A stretch of DNA of 64,000 nt from an uncultured SAR86 cluster bacterium (lineage in GTDB: Bacteria; Pseudomonadota; Gammaproteobacteria; Magnimaribacterales; D2472), in NCBI GenBank assembly GCA_902596165.1, contig CACJSU010000002.1, positions 124,001 through 188,000 of the forward strand. Direction: 5' to 3'. Positions 1-7,059 of the stretch are shown one piece after another. The notes under the pieces were generated by a model. That model had not been told where the DNA came from and searched no databases. It saw nothing but the letters and a program-made list of their open reading frames with translations. Numbering within the stretch: position 1 is the first letter of the stretch; each line of letters opens with the position of its first letter. A program made the position numbers and the translations under genes.

Positions 1-875
1 GAGGCTATGACGTTTGGGAGCTTCCTCCAAATGGTCAAGGCATTGCAGCTTTGCAAATTTTGAATATTTTAGAAAACTACAACGTTAAAAAAATGGGACT
101 TTTTAGTGCTGAATACATCCATTTGTTTACTGAAGCCAAAAAATTAGTCTTTGCAGATCGAGCAAAATATTATGCAGATCCTGATTTTTCAAAAATTCCA
201 GTTCAGGAATTAATCTCTAAAAGCTATGCTAAAGATAGAGCAAAACTTATCAATCTTTCTGAAGCAGCCCAAACAGATCAGCCTGGGGTTTTAGAGTCTG
301 GAGATACCATCTATCTAACTGCTGCAGATCAATATGGAAACATGATCTCTCTAATTCAAAGCAATTATCGTGGTATGGGCTCTGGAATGATGCCTCCTGG
401 TTTAGGCTTCATGCTTCAAGATCGAGGAGAGCTATTTAGTTTAGATAAAAATCATAAGAATGCTCTTGAAGGAGGCAAAAGACCCTTCCACACAATCATT
501 CCAGCATTTGTGACTAAGGATGGGAAGCCATTTATGAGTTTTGGGGTGATGGGTGGAGCAACCCAACCTCAAGCACATGCTCAGATTATTATTAATATGA
601 TCGATTTTGGTTTAAATCTTCAGGAAGCTGGTGACGCTCCACGAATAGTCCATAGCGGATCTTCGCAACCAACCGATGAGGTAATGACAGATGGAGGTAC
701 ATTGAGCATTGAAAGCGGCTTTGGAAAAGAAATTGAAAAACAATTAACAAAGAAAGGTCACAACATAAAATATGAAAAAGGTATCTTTGGTGGCTACCAA
801 GCAATTATGCTTGAGGATGGCGTTTACTATGGTGCATCAGAAACTAGAAAGGATGGTCAAGCTGCTGGATATTAA
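1..875 (+). CDS. gamma-glutamyltransferase family protein, 3' part (5' end outside window)
   Basis: The reading frame is open from base 3 upstream of the TTG chosen by the ORF track, so this is the C-terminal part of a longer gene. The family is made as a proenzyme that cleaves itself before a threonine, which then acts as the N-terminal nucleophile on gamma-glutamyl substrates such as glutathione. That threonine is probably the one in ESGDTIYLT, about 86 residues after the TTG. The following GSGMMPPGLGF, PFHTIIPAF and GGATQPQAHAQ blocks are typical of the small subunit. The pattern looks closer to YwrD-like relatives than to E. coli Ggt, so glutathione as substrate is not certain. The gene converges on the VOC gene four bases later with no obvious terminator. 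Confidence 0.88.
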   Translation, partial: GYDVWELPPNGQGIAALQILNILENYNVKKMGLFSAEYIHLFTEAKKLVFADRAKYYADPDFSKIPVQELISKSYAKDRAKLINLSEAAQTDQPGVLESGDTIYLTAADQYGNMISLIQSNYRGMGSGMMPPGLGFMLQDRGELFSLDKNHKNALEGGKRPFHTIIPAFVTKDGKPFMSFGVMGGATQPQAHAQIIINMIDFGLNLQEAGDAPRIVHSGSSQPTDEVMTDGGTLSIESGFGKEIEKQLTKKGHNIKYEKGIFGGYQAIMLEDGVYYGASETRKDGQAAGY

Positions 876-879
876 ATCT

Positions 880-1281
880 TTAACTCATCCTTTTTAATGC
901 ACATAACTTATTGCCAGATGGATCTCTAAGATAGGCAAGATACATATCATATCCAACATATTTTTTTACATCTCGGATACCTGGCGGATCCTCACATGTT
1001 TCTCCACCATTTTCTATGCCTGCTTGATGCCAAGCATCACCAGTCTCAGTATCTGGAACTGAAAAACCGATTGTAGTTCCATTTCCTCCCGAGGCTGGCT
1101 CGTCATTTATGGGCTCAGTAATAATAAACATATTGTTTTCATGTATGTATAAATACCTGGTTTGGCCAGTTGGATTAACAGATAAGATTCCCGGCTTACA
1201 ACCCAGAGTTCCTAAAACCGCATCATAAAAAACTTTAGATGCCTCAATATCATTTGATCCAACCATAATATGACTAAACAT
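880..1281 (-). CDS. VOC (glyoxalase/bleomycin resistance) superfamily protein
   Basis: A 133-residue single-domain protein that begins FSHIMVGSNDIEASKVFYDAVLG, the usual first beta-alpha unit of the vicinal oxygen chelate fold, and ends with YLRDPSGNKLCAL, the usual last strand. Such proteins bind a divalent metal and act as lyases, isomerases, dioxygenases or resistance proteins. The sequence does not tell which. The start is well supported by an unusually good GGAGGAG site about six bases before the ATG. It lies 16 bases downstream of the rhodanese gene on the same strand, so the EamA transporter, rhodanese and this gene may share a transcript. Confidence 0.85.
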   Translation of the reverse strand: MFSHIMVGSNDIEASKVFYDAVLGTLGCKPGILSVNPTGQTRYLYIHENNMFIITEPINDEPASGGNGTTIGFSVPDTETGDAWHQAGIENGGETCEDPPGIRDVKKYVGYDMYLAYLRDPSGNKLCALKRMS

Positions 1282-1297
1282 ATGCGCTCCTCCTGAA

Positions 1298-1657
1298 TTA
1301 AATTAATGACTTTTTCTTAGCCCCTTGATCTAGAATATCTTGAAATCCAACCAAGTTAAAAACTTTTTTATAACCTACTTTTTTTAAATTGTATCCTGCT
1401 ATAGCCGATCTTACGCCTATAGCACAAAAAACATAGACTGAAGTGTCAAATGAAATATCATCATTGTTATTTAACCTAAATTCTATAACCCCTTTAGGAA
1501 CATGGATTGATCCATGAACTGTACCAGATGCCTTTAACTCATCATGCTGTCGAACATCTATCATGACTTTTGCGTTTGAATCATTTTTGAAATCATCAAA
1601 TGATACCCTGGGGATTATTTCATCCGCTTTTAGTAATAATTCTTCTGTATATGTCAT
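1298..1657 (-). CDS. rhodanese-like domain protein
   Basis: A 119-residue single rhodanese domain. The visible marks are VMIDVRQHDELKASGTVHGSIHVPKG at residues 31-56, the conserved first half, and a catalytic-loop cysteine in VFCAIGVRSA near residue 77. The cysteine would carry a persulfide in a sulfurtransferase. The loop CAIGVRS is six residues after the cysteine, as in active single-domain rhodaneses. No signal peptide is seen, so it is probably cytoplasmic. Its start sits one base from the end of the EamA transporter gene, suggesting co-transcription. The physiological sulfur acceptor is unknown. Confidence 0.85.
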   Translation of the reverse strand: MTYTEELLLKADEIIPRVSFDDFKNDSNAKVMIDVRQHDELKASGTVHGSIHVPKGVIEFRLNNNDDISFDTSVYVFCAIGVRSAIAGYNLKKVGYKKVFNLVGFQDILDQGAKKKSLI

Positions 1658-1658
1658 C

Positions 1659-2522
1659 TTAATTTTTGATCTTTACTTTAGTTGAATTAGCAAAGTACAT
1701 ACCCATCATAACAAAAAGAAAACCACCCAAAATAATGAGCGTAATCTTTTCTTGAAGAAAAATTGCACCCCACAAAATACTAAAAACAGGAAGTAAGTAT
1801 GTCAGAGTTGATGTTTTTACAGCTCCTATTCTATTTATCAATCTTATATAACCAAGATAGCCAATTCCTGTTGAAACAACAGCAAGCCAAAGCAATGCTA
1901 AAAATGAGTTTAAATTAGGAATTGTATCGGGCAAATTAAAAACTGCAAAAGGTGTCATAAATAGTCCGCCAAAGAGCATCGACCAACCTATTAAAACTTT
2001 TTTATTTGAATTTGAGTGAAATTTTTCAAGATAATTACCATTAAATGCATAACACAGAGAGCCAAGTAACGCGCACAAACTTGCAATAATAGTGCTAGAT
2101 CCATTCGCAGGATTTACAAGAATAATAACACCCAAAAAACCTAGGCATAGACCAATAATCTGTTTTACAGAAATCGACTCATTTAACCAGAAATAAGCAA
2201 TCACAGTGGTAAGAAAGGCAGTAGTACCATTTAGAATTCCAAGCATATTTGATGTAGCACCAAGAGAAGCAAATGCAAATAATGTAAAAGGCAATGCATT
2301 GCTAAAAATTGCAATAATTATGATTCCAGGTAAATGAGATTTAAATAAGAATCTATATTTTTTTCGTAATAACAAGGGCATGAATACTAAACCAGCAATT
2401 AAAAGTCTTAAAGTCACTAATAAAATCGGTCCAAAATCTACAGCTGAAATTTTAATGAACATAAAGGCGCTGCCCCAAATGGCAGCAAGCGAAGTTAGTA
2501 AAAACCAGTCTTTAGATTCCAC
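1659..2522 (-). CDS. EamA/DMT family transporter (RhaT/YdcZ-type)
   Basis: A 287-residue very hydrophobic protein with about ten predicted membrane segments arranged as two EamA repeats. The first opens with SLAAIWGSAFMFIKIS and the second, after residue 145, with ALLGSLCYAFNGNYLEKF. The GILNGTTAFLTTVIAYFWLNE stretch is a typical EamA core. Members of the drug/metabolite superfamily export amino acids, metabolites or drugs. The substrate cannot be read here. It is the first gene of a probable three-gene run with the rhodanese and VOC genes. A strong terminator about 80 bases upstream separates it from the structured RNA locus, so it is probably transcribed independently. Confidence 0.85.
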   Translation of the reverse strand: MESKDWFLLTSLAAIWGSAFMFIKISAVDFGPILLVTLRLLIAGLVFMPLLLRKKYRFLFKSHLPGIIIIAIFSNALPFTLFAFASLGATSNMLGILNGTTAFLTTVIAYFWLNESISVKQIIGLCLGFLGVIILVNPANGSSTIIASLCALLGSLCYAFNGNYLEKFHSNSNKKVLIGWSMLFGGLFMTPFAVFNLPDTIPNLNSFLALLWLAVVSTGIGYLGYIRLINRIGAVKTSTLTYLLPVFSILWGAIFLQEKITLIILGGFLFVMMGMYFANSTKVKIKN

Positions 2523-2604
2523 GTAATATATAAGTCTTATAAAAGTTGATGAATTTTAAACTAATTAAAAGCCTTGGGTTGATAATTTAGATATAAATTA
2601 TTTT

Positions 2605-2632
2605 AAAAAAGAAGCCTCCCGAAGGAGGCTTC
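2605..2632 (-). terminator. rho-independent terminator of the candidate RNA at 2605-2805
   Basis: On the minus strand, GAAGCCTCC and GGAGGCTTC form a nine-pair GC-rich stem with a TTCG tetraloop, followed at once by six T residues. The T run is only on the minus-strand side, so it ends leftward transcription. Confidence 0.9.
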
Positions 2633-2805
2633 ATACTATCAGAGTTAGATAAGTCTGATAGGCGAATTCGGTAATTCACCTCTTGTCAAAAGGCGAACCC
2701 TCCGTTTTCTAATTTAATATAAATACTAATAAGATCACCTCCTGCGCAAGGGTATTAAAACAAGCATAAACAAATCCCCTTAGTAATTTGTACATGCGAC
2801 ATCTA
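2605..2805 (-). ncRNA. candidate structured small RNA or leader with three stacked hairpins
   Basis: This gap between the EamA gene and the LexA-boxed gene holds a likely transcription unit of about 200 nt. A TATAAT box lies at 2811-2816 on the minus strand, though no good -35 is seen. The 3' part folds into three adjacent hairpins: GGTGAATT/AATTCGCC with an ACCG loop (2661-2680), CTATCAGA/TCTGATAG (2636-2661), and the terminator. Upstream are AAGGGG, AGGAGGTGATC and CGGAGGG, three very strong ribosome-binding-like sites in a genome where such sites are weak. Each precedes a tiny frame: MLVLIPLRRR (ATG), a 14-codon frame with ATT, and a 14-codon frame with TTG. It could be a regulatory RNA, a leader-peptide array or a GGA-rich protein sponge. 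I do not recognise the family. Confidence 0.5.
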
Positions 2806-2810
2806 GTTAA

Positions 2811-2816
2811 ATTATA
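2811..2816 (-). promoter_or_regulatory. -10 box of the candidate structured RNA
   Basis: A perfect TATAAT read on the minus strand, placed to start transcription near 2804-2805. No convincing -35 hexamer is seen 16-18 bases upstream, so the RNA might instead be the 3' tail of the LexA-controlled transcript. Confidence 0.45.
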
Positions 2817-2865
2817 TAGAGAAATCCTTTAAATTAAATACTGTTTTCAAGGAAAAGATGCAGCT

Positions 2866-3099
2866 TTAATGCAATAATTCAGGTTGATAGTATTCTTTGC
2901 TTTCAACCAAACTAAGATCAATAGGTTCACTTTCTTTTGGTTCTTGAATGTTATCAATATCTAAATATTCAATCGCTTTTTGTATATCTGCACCGAAGTA
3001 TTTAAATGCAATAGTCTTTAAGCCTGCACTTTTATCTACAAAAGCCTCATACTCGTGAAAGATCGGATCTAAAGGGTTTAAATGTATTAAATTATTCAT
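2866..3099 (-). CDS. small acidic protein under a LexA (SOS) box
   Basis: I do not recognise this 77-residue protein. It has no signal peptide or membrane segment. The N-terminal half, with IFHEYEAFVDKSAGLKTIAFKYFG, looks folded and partly helical. The C-terminal third is acidic and proline-containing (IQEPKESEPIDLSLVESKEYYQPELLH). The ORF track starts 28 codons earlier, but that start would put the promoter and LexA box inside the gene. I therefore choose the ATG at 3099, just downstream of the box. The ribosome-binding site is poor. Since LexA targets include cell-division inhibitors, translesion polymerases and small modulators, this may be a damage-induced small effector. That is inference from the promoter only. 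Confidence 0.7.
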   Translation of the reverse strand: MNNLIHLNPLDPIFHEYEAFVDKSAGLKTIAFKYFGADIQKAIEYLDIDNIQEPKESEPIDLSLVESKEYYQPELLH

Positions 3100-3110
3100 A
3101 ATATTATTTT

Positions 3111-3130
3111 TACTGTATATATATACAGTA
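3111..3130. promoter_or_regulatory. LexA binding site (SOS box), perfect palindrome
   Basis: TACTGTATATATATACAGTA is a perfect 20-base palindrome and matches the established E. coli SOS-box consensus TACTG(TA)5CAGTA base for base. It lies at the start of transcription predicted for the small gene ending at 2866, where a bound repressor would block RNA polymerase. The opposite gene starts 68 bases away and could also be affected. Confidence 0.88.
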
Positions 3131-3158
3131 TTTAATAACATTATTAAAACTAAGTCAA
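3130..3158 (-). promoter_or_regulatory. predicted promoter of the SOS-box gene
   Basis: On the minus strand, TTGACT (3153-3158) is followed after 17 bases by TTAAAT (3130-3135). This predicts a start near 3123, inside the LexA box, and a short 5' leader of about 24 nt before the ATG at 3099. Confidence 0.55.
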
Positions 3159-3198
3159 CTATTGGCTGCAAGCGATTAATCAACCAAAATAGTTACTT

Positions 3199-3711
3199 AT
3201 GAGAAATAATCAAGATATCAACGAAAGAGTTGAATCAGTTCATGCAGTTAGCACTATTAAAAATTTAAAATTTAAATATTGGCATGCTTGCGATTTAAAA
3301 AAACCCGCTGATATTCTTAGTTGTTTTTGTATGGATGATGTTTACATTAATTTTGAAGATTTTGGTATCTTCTCTTCCGCTAAAGCCATGGTAAAAAAAT
3401 ATGAACTTAATTCATGTCATGATCATTTGCTTGAACAGCATGTAGGTAAAAATGAGGTTATTAAATTATTATCTAGCAACGAGGCATCGGGGTTTTGGTC
3501 ATTATCCTATAGCTTAATTGATACTCTAAAAAATATTAATCTTCATATTACTGGCACCTACGAAGACTTATATATTAGTGATGAGAATAATAATTGGCTA
3601 ATTAAAGAAACGGTCTTTAAAAAAAGAAGCAGTATGTATAGATCATTATCTTCAGGCCAATGCTCCAACCCAAGAATTTCTAGAAGCTTAGGTGGCAAAA
3701 AGATTATCTAA
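3199..3711 (+). CDS. SnoaL/NTF2-like domain protein
   Basis: A 170-residue protein whose first 145 residues fit the NTF2-like cone-barrel fold. The N-terminal helix pair holds KYWHACDLKKPADILSCFCMDDVYINFEDFG, followed by a strand-rich half that ends NNWLIKETVFKKR. Such domains serve as polyketide cyclases, isomerases, steroid-ring enzymes or ligand binders. No signal peptide is seen. The last 24 residues are low in hydrophobicity and may be a tail. Its 3' end overlaps the convergent VOC gene by 24 bases. It is divergent from the LexA-boxed gene with 99 bases between the starts, so SOS control is possible but unproven. Confidence 0.7.
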   Translation: MRNNQDINERVESVHAVSTIKNLKFKYWHACDLKKPADILSCFCMDDVYINFEDFGIFSSAKAMVKKYELNSCHDHLLEQHVGKNEVIKLLSSNEASGFWSLSYSLIDTLKNINLHITGTYEDLYISDENNNWLIKETVFKKRSSMYRSLSSGQCSNPRISRSLGGKKII

Positions 3712-4101
3712 GTTTTTAAAGGCTTTAAATTCAAGCGCGTTCCCACTAGGATCTTTGAGAAACATTGTGCGCTGTTCTCCTGGTTGACCTGAGAAACGAA
3801 CTTTAGGCTCAATAATAAAAGATTGATTTTTATTTTTTAATTGCTCGGTAAGAATATCGAATTGATCGAAACTTAAAATAACTCCAAAATGTGGTACTGG
3901 AACATCATCCCCATCAACAGGATTAGTGTTTTCTGCATGAGCTTTTTTAACAAAGTGACAAACTAATTGATGGCCGAATAAGTTAAAATCAATCCAAGAA
4001 TCACTTGCTCTGCCTCTCTGACACCCAAGGGTGTTTTCATAAAAATCAGTTGCTTTAGCTAAATCATTAACAGGTATAGCTAAGTGAAATGGATTCTTCA
4101 T
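3688..4101 (-). CDS. VOC superfamily protein (glyoxalase-like)
   Basis: A 137-residue vicinal oxygen chelate protein. Likely metal ligands are visible in the expected places: histidine in FHLAIPVNDLAKATDFYENTLG at the N-terminus, histidine in PVPHFGVIL near residue 73, and glutamate in FLKDPSGNALEFKAF near the C-terminus. This pattern is typical of dioxygenase-like or glyoxalase-like VOC enzymes. The substrate is unknown. It overlaps the 3' end of the convergent NTF2-like gene and is divergent from the DUF885 gene with 57 bases between the chosen starts. Confidence 0.87.
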   Translation of the reverse strand: MKNPFHLAIPVNDLAKATDFYENTLGCQRGRASDSWIDFNLFGHQLVCHFVKKAHAENTNPVDGDDVPVPHFGVILSFDQFDILTEQLKNKNQSFIIEPKVRFSGQPGEQRTMFLKDPSGNALEFKAFKNLDNLFAT

Positions 4102-4158
4102 GACTAAATGTTTAGTAGAATGTTAAAATCAATATACTACATCAGGCAAAGGAATATT

Positions 4159-5976
4159 ATGAAAAAATTATTTAAGTATGTTGGCTATCTTGCTCTCAGC
4201 GGCTTAGCTGTTATATCGCTATATTTAACAAATTTATTTTTAATGAAGCCCTATTCGATTGATCATTATCTTGCTAAAGAGCTAACTTTAAGCCTTTTGG
4301 ACTCACCTGAGTTTATGACATACATAGGTATTTTTGATCCATTTAATGCAATTCTTAAACACAATCAGCAGTTGACCATTGACACCTTGGAGGATGGTGA
4401 ACAGGATTATCAGGATACTCTAGAACACCTTAAGGTCTTGAAAAAATACAACACAGATGGCTTAACGGATGTACAAAAAGTCACACAAAAAATAGCTATT
4501 TTTGATACTGAAAATAGCATTAATAGATTTGAAAACTTTAGATTCCATTCTTATCCATTCAATCAAATTAGCGGTAATCACCTAAATATTGTTGAATTTA
4601 TGACAGACACCCATCCTATACGAAATTATAGAGAGGCTACAGATTACATTAAAAGAGTTAGATTATTTGATGACTCAATGAACTCAGATTTGGTTTGGCT
4701 AGAAGAACAAAAAAAATTAGGGATTTATGCACCTAAATTTGTTTTTGATCATGTGATAAGGCAGTTGAAAGAATTAATTGCATACACAGATGATAACAAT
4801 CCATTGATGCAAGTATTTATAAGAAAAGTTAATGAGTTAGATATATCATCTGAAAAAAAAGAAGCATTGTTTAGCGAGTTGAGCCTTGTTATTCAATCCG
4901 ATGTAAAACCAGGTTATCAATCAATCCTTCAATACATGGAGAACAACTATGATCAAGCAAACAAGCATCATGGCGTTTGGTCTTTGCCAAACGGTGATGC
5001 TTTTTATACATCTCGTCTAAGGTCTTATACTACGACAGACTATACGGCTGAAGAAATCCATCAGATTGGCCTTTCAGAGGTTGAGAGGATTGGAAATCGT
5101 ATGAAAGAAATCTTTATTTTATTGGGGTATGAGGTCAATAAGCCGGTTGGCGAGATGATGAATGAGTTAAACGAGAATCCAGATTTTCTTTATGCCGATA
5201 CTCCGGATCGAAAACAAATTGTTATTGCTGATTACAATCAAATGGTAAAAGAAGCAGAAGAAGATGTTAGACCCTATTTTGAAAGATTTCCAATAAGTCC
5301 GGTAGAGGTGAGAGCTGTTCCAGAATATTCAGAAAAAACTGCTGCTGGAGGCTATTATCAAGCTCCAAGCTTAGACGGTTCACGCCCAGGTGTTTTTTAT
5401 GCAAATTTATATGATATTAAACAGACGCCAACTTTTGGCATGAGAACTCTCACATTTCATGAAGCCGTTCCAGGTCATCATTTTCAAATTGCTTTAAATC
5501 AAGAAAATGAAGATTTAACACTCTATAGAAAGATGGGATATAGAACCTCTGCATTTACAGAGGGTTGGGCTTTGTACTCAGAGCAATTAGCTGTAGAGGT
5601 TGGGATGACCAAAAATCTATATGATGAATTGGGGGTCTTACAAAGTGAGATGTTTAGAGCCAATCGATTGGTTGTAGATACAGGCCTGCATTATAAAAAA
5701 TGGACTAGAGAAGAAGCCATGGATTATATGAAAAGAACTACAGGCATGTCAGATACAGAAGTCAGGGTTGAAATTGAGAGATATATTGTTTGGCCCGGTC
5801 AAGCAACTAGCTACAAAATGGGCATGCTAAAGATTCTAGAGTTAAGAGAAAAAGCAAAAGAAGCTCTTGGAGAGAAATTTGATATAAGAAAATTCCACAC
5901 TATTGTCCTAGATCAAGGAATAGTTCCTTTGTTTATTCTTGAAGATATTATTGATGAGTGGATTATGAGTTATTAA
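4159..5976 (+). CDS. DUF885 family putative metallopeptidase, membrane-anchored or exported
   Basis: I start the gene at the ATG at 4159, 17 codons inside the ORF track, because an AAAGGA site precedes it and the protein then opens with KKLFKYVGYLALSGLAVISLYLTNLF, a clear N-terminal membrane or signal segment. The remaining roughly 575 residues are a DUF885 domain, an alpha-helical family related to zinc metallopeptidases. The key motif HEAVPGHHFQ occurs near residue 437 and a downstream EGWALYSEQ supplies the usual third ligand. The location is probably periplasmic or outer face of the inner membrane. Natural peptide substrates are not known. The 3' end overlaps the convergent MASE1-like gene by four bases. 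Confidence 0.85.
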   Translation: MKKLFKYVGYLALSGLAVISLYLTNLFLMKPYSIDHYLAKELTLSLLDSPEFMTYIGIFDPFNAILKHNQQLTIDTLEDGEQDYQDTLEHLKVLKKYNTDGLTDVQKVTQKIAIFDTENSINRFENFRFHSYPFNQISGNHLNIVEFMTDTHPIRNYREATDYIKRVRLFDDSMNSDLVWLEEQKKLGIYAPKFVFDHVIRQLKELIAYTDDNNPLMQVFIRKVNELDISSEKKEALFSELSLVIQSDVKPGYQSILQYMENNYDQANKHHGVWSLPNGDAFYTSRLRSYTTTDYTAEEIHQIGLSEVERIGNRMKEIFILLGYEVNKPVGEMMNELNENPDFLYADTPDRKQIVIADYNQMVKEAEEDVRPYFERFPISPVEVRAVPEYSEKTAAGGYYQAPSLDGSRPGVFYANLYDIKQTPTFGMRTLTFHEAVPGHHFQIALNQENEDLTLYRKMGYRTSAFTEGWALYSEQLAVEVGMTKNLYDELGVLQSEMFRANRLVVDTGLHYKKWTREEAMDYMKRTTGMSDTEVRVEIERYIVWPGQATSYKMGMLKILELREKAKEALGEKFDIRKFHTIVLDQGIVPLFILEDIIDEWIMSY

Positions 5977-6542
5977 TTTTTTGCTTGTCTTAAAATTGGT
6001 TTCAATAATATGGTCAAAAACAAAAAGACTGAAACTGTTCCAACAATATCACCAATAAAAAATCTAAATACTTGATCTACATCTGTAATAGCATTTGAAA
6101 AACTTAAATTATTCCTACTAAGATATAAATTAACTAGCAATGAGTTGAAACCGGCAGATATAAAAGTAATTAAAAAAATATGTTTGTAGTTTCTTCTATT
6201 TAAAGGGCTAGAAATAGTTTGACCTAAAGTCAGACCAAGTGAGTTCAACATCGACAAGGAGAAAGGAACTGCCAAAACACTGATCAAACTAGTTATATAT
6301 ATAGGAAAGCTATAAAAACCGGGATCGATAATATATGGACCAAACAGCTCAGCTAAATATAACCCTGGTATAGCTTTATAGCCAAAATATACTACACACA
6401 AAACTCTTGCGGCATGTGGCAAGTAAAAAAATCCTCCGTGACCAGCAATAAATAAAACATGGGTATCTAAGAAATGCCATATGATCCACAAAACTGAGGA
6501 AAATACAAAGCTCGTGATCGAAACTACAATAAAGTTTTTCAA
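5973..6542 (-). CDS. MASE1-like integral membrane protein without output domain
   Basis: A 189-residue protein that is nearly all membrane. Five or six hydrophobic segments can be counted. The stretch GGFFYLPHAARVLCVVYFGYKAIPGLYLAE resembles the first half of the MASE1 sensor domain, which usually sits in front of histidine kinase or GGDEF modules. Here nothing follows it: the chain ends LLKPILRQAKN. It may be a stand-alone transporter-like or sensory protein. It begins eight bases after the MarR-like regulator on the same strand, so the two are probably co-transcribed and may be functionally linked. The MASE1 match is by eye and moderate. Confidence 0.6.
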   Translation of the reverse strand: MKNFIVVSITSFVFSSVLWIIWHFLDTHVLFIAGHGGFFYLPHAARVLCVVYFGYKAIPGLYLAELFGPYIIDPGFYSFPIYITSLISVLAVPFSLSMLNSLGLTLGQTISSPLNRRNYKHIFLITFISAGFNSLLVNLYLSRNNLSFSNAITDVDQVFRFFIGDIVGTVSVFLFLTILLKPILRQAKN

Positions 6543-6550
6543 TGGAGTTT

Positions 6551-6847
6551 TTAGCTATTACAAACCAGAGTAACTAGAGATTCTCTGCCATCTTCTTCGG
6601 ACTGATTTAAATTGATAATTCCCTCATTAGATAGTTTTTTTAGGGTTTTATATACAGTAGACCGTGACATCCCTGAGTTATCAACAATTTCTGAAATATT
6701 AGAACCCGCTTGATTGACAGCACTTTGAGTAACAATAGTATAGAAAACCTTTAACTCATTGGGTGTAAAGTGTCTAATATTTAAATCCCTCTCAAGCCCA
6801 TCAAGCATGATTAGGGCATCGGAAATATTTCTGTAAAATTCATTCAT
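6551..6847 (-). CDS. short MarR-like winged-helix regulator
   Basis: A 98-residue DNA-binding protein. A wing-helix core is clear: FTPNELKVFYTIV (helix 2), ISEIVDNSGMSRSTVYKTLKKLSNEGII (recognition helix pair) and SEEDGRESLVTLV, the MarR wing with its conserved DxR. It is about 40 residues shorter than usual MarR proteins. The C-terminal dimerisation helices are missing, so the dimer must form through the N-terminal helix or another surface. A perfect 5-3-5 inverted repeat 29 bases upstream of the start suggests autoregulation. Its probable co-transcribed partner is the membrane protein ending at 5973. Confidence 0.72.
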   Translation of the reverse strand: MNEFYRNISDALIMLDGLERDLNIRHFTPNELKVFYTIVTQSAVNQAGSNISEIVDNSGMSRSTVYKTLKKLSNEGIINLNQSEEDGRESLVTLVCNS

Positions 6848-6875
6848 ATCTATATGTTAACTTTGCTAAATAAAA

Positions 6876-6888
6876 TTGTACATTACAA
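6876..6888. promoter_or_regulatory. candidate operator for the MarR-like regulator
   Basis: TTGTACATTACAA is a perfect inverted repeat of five bases with a three-base centre. It sits 29 bases upstream of the regulator start, where a repressor would overlap the promoter. MarR-family sites often have this TTG...CAA form. Confidence 0.5.
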
Positions 6889-6936
6889 AAATTAATAAAT
6901 GAAAATGAGTTTGTTGTGGATGATGGGTTTTGAGAT

Positions 6937-7026
6937 TGGCGGAGAGACGGGGATTCGAACCCCGGAACCAGTTGCCCAGTTACTACCTTTCCAAGGTAGC
7001 GCAATCGACCACTCTGCCATCTCTCC
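6937..7026 (-). tRNA. tRNA-Ser (anticodon GGA), CCA encoded
   Basis: The minus strand gives a full class II tRNA with a GGAGAGA/TCTCTCC acceptor stem, anticodon loop TTGGAAA (GGA, reading UCC/UCU), a long variable arm, GTTCGAATC in the T arm and an encoded GCCA 3' end. Confidence 0.96.
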
Positions 7027-7059
7027 GAATTATGCTAAAGCATTTTACATGAACCAATC

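Noticed and set aside
2661-2680. Hairpin with ACCG loop considered as half of a guanidine-II (mini-ykkC) riboswitch in front of the EamA transporter.
   Set aside because: That motif needs two hairpins with ACGR loops. Here the loop is ACCG, the second hairpin has a ten-base AT-rich loop, and a terminator lies between the element and the transporter.
2733-2743. Plus-strand GATCACCTCCT looks like the 3' end of 16S rRNA.
   Set aside because: No further rRNA similarity on either side. It is better explained as a strong ribosome-binding-like sequence on the minus strand.
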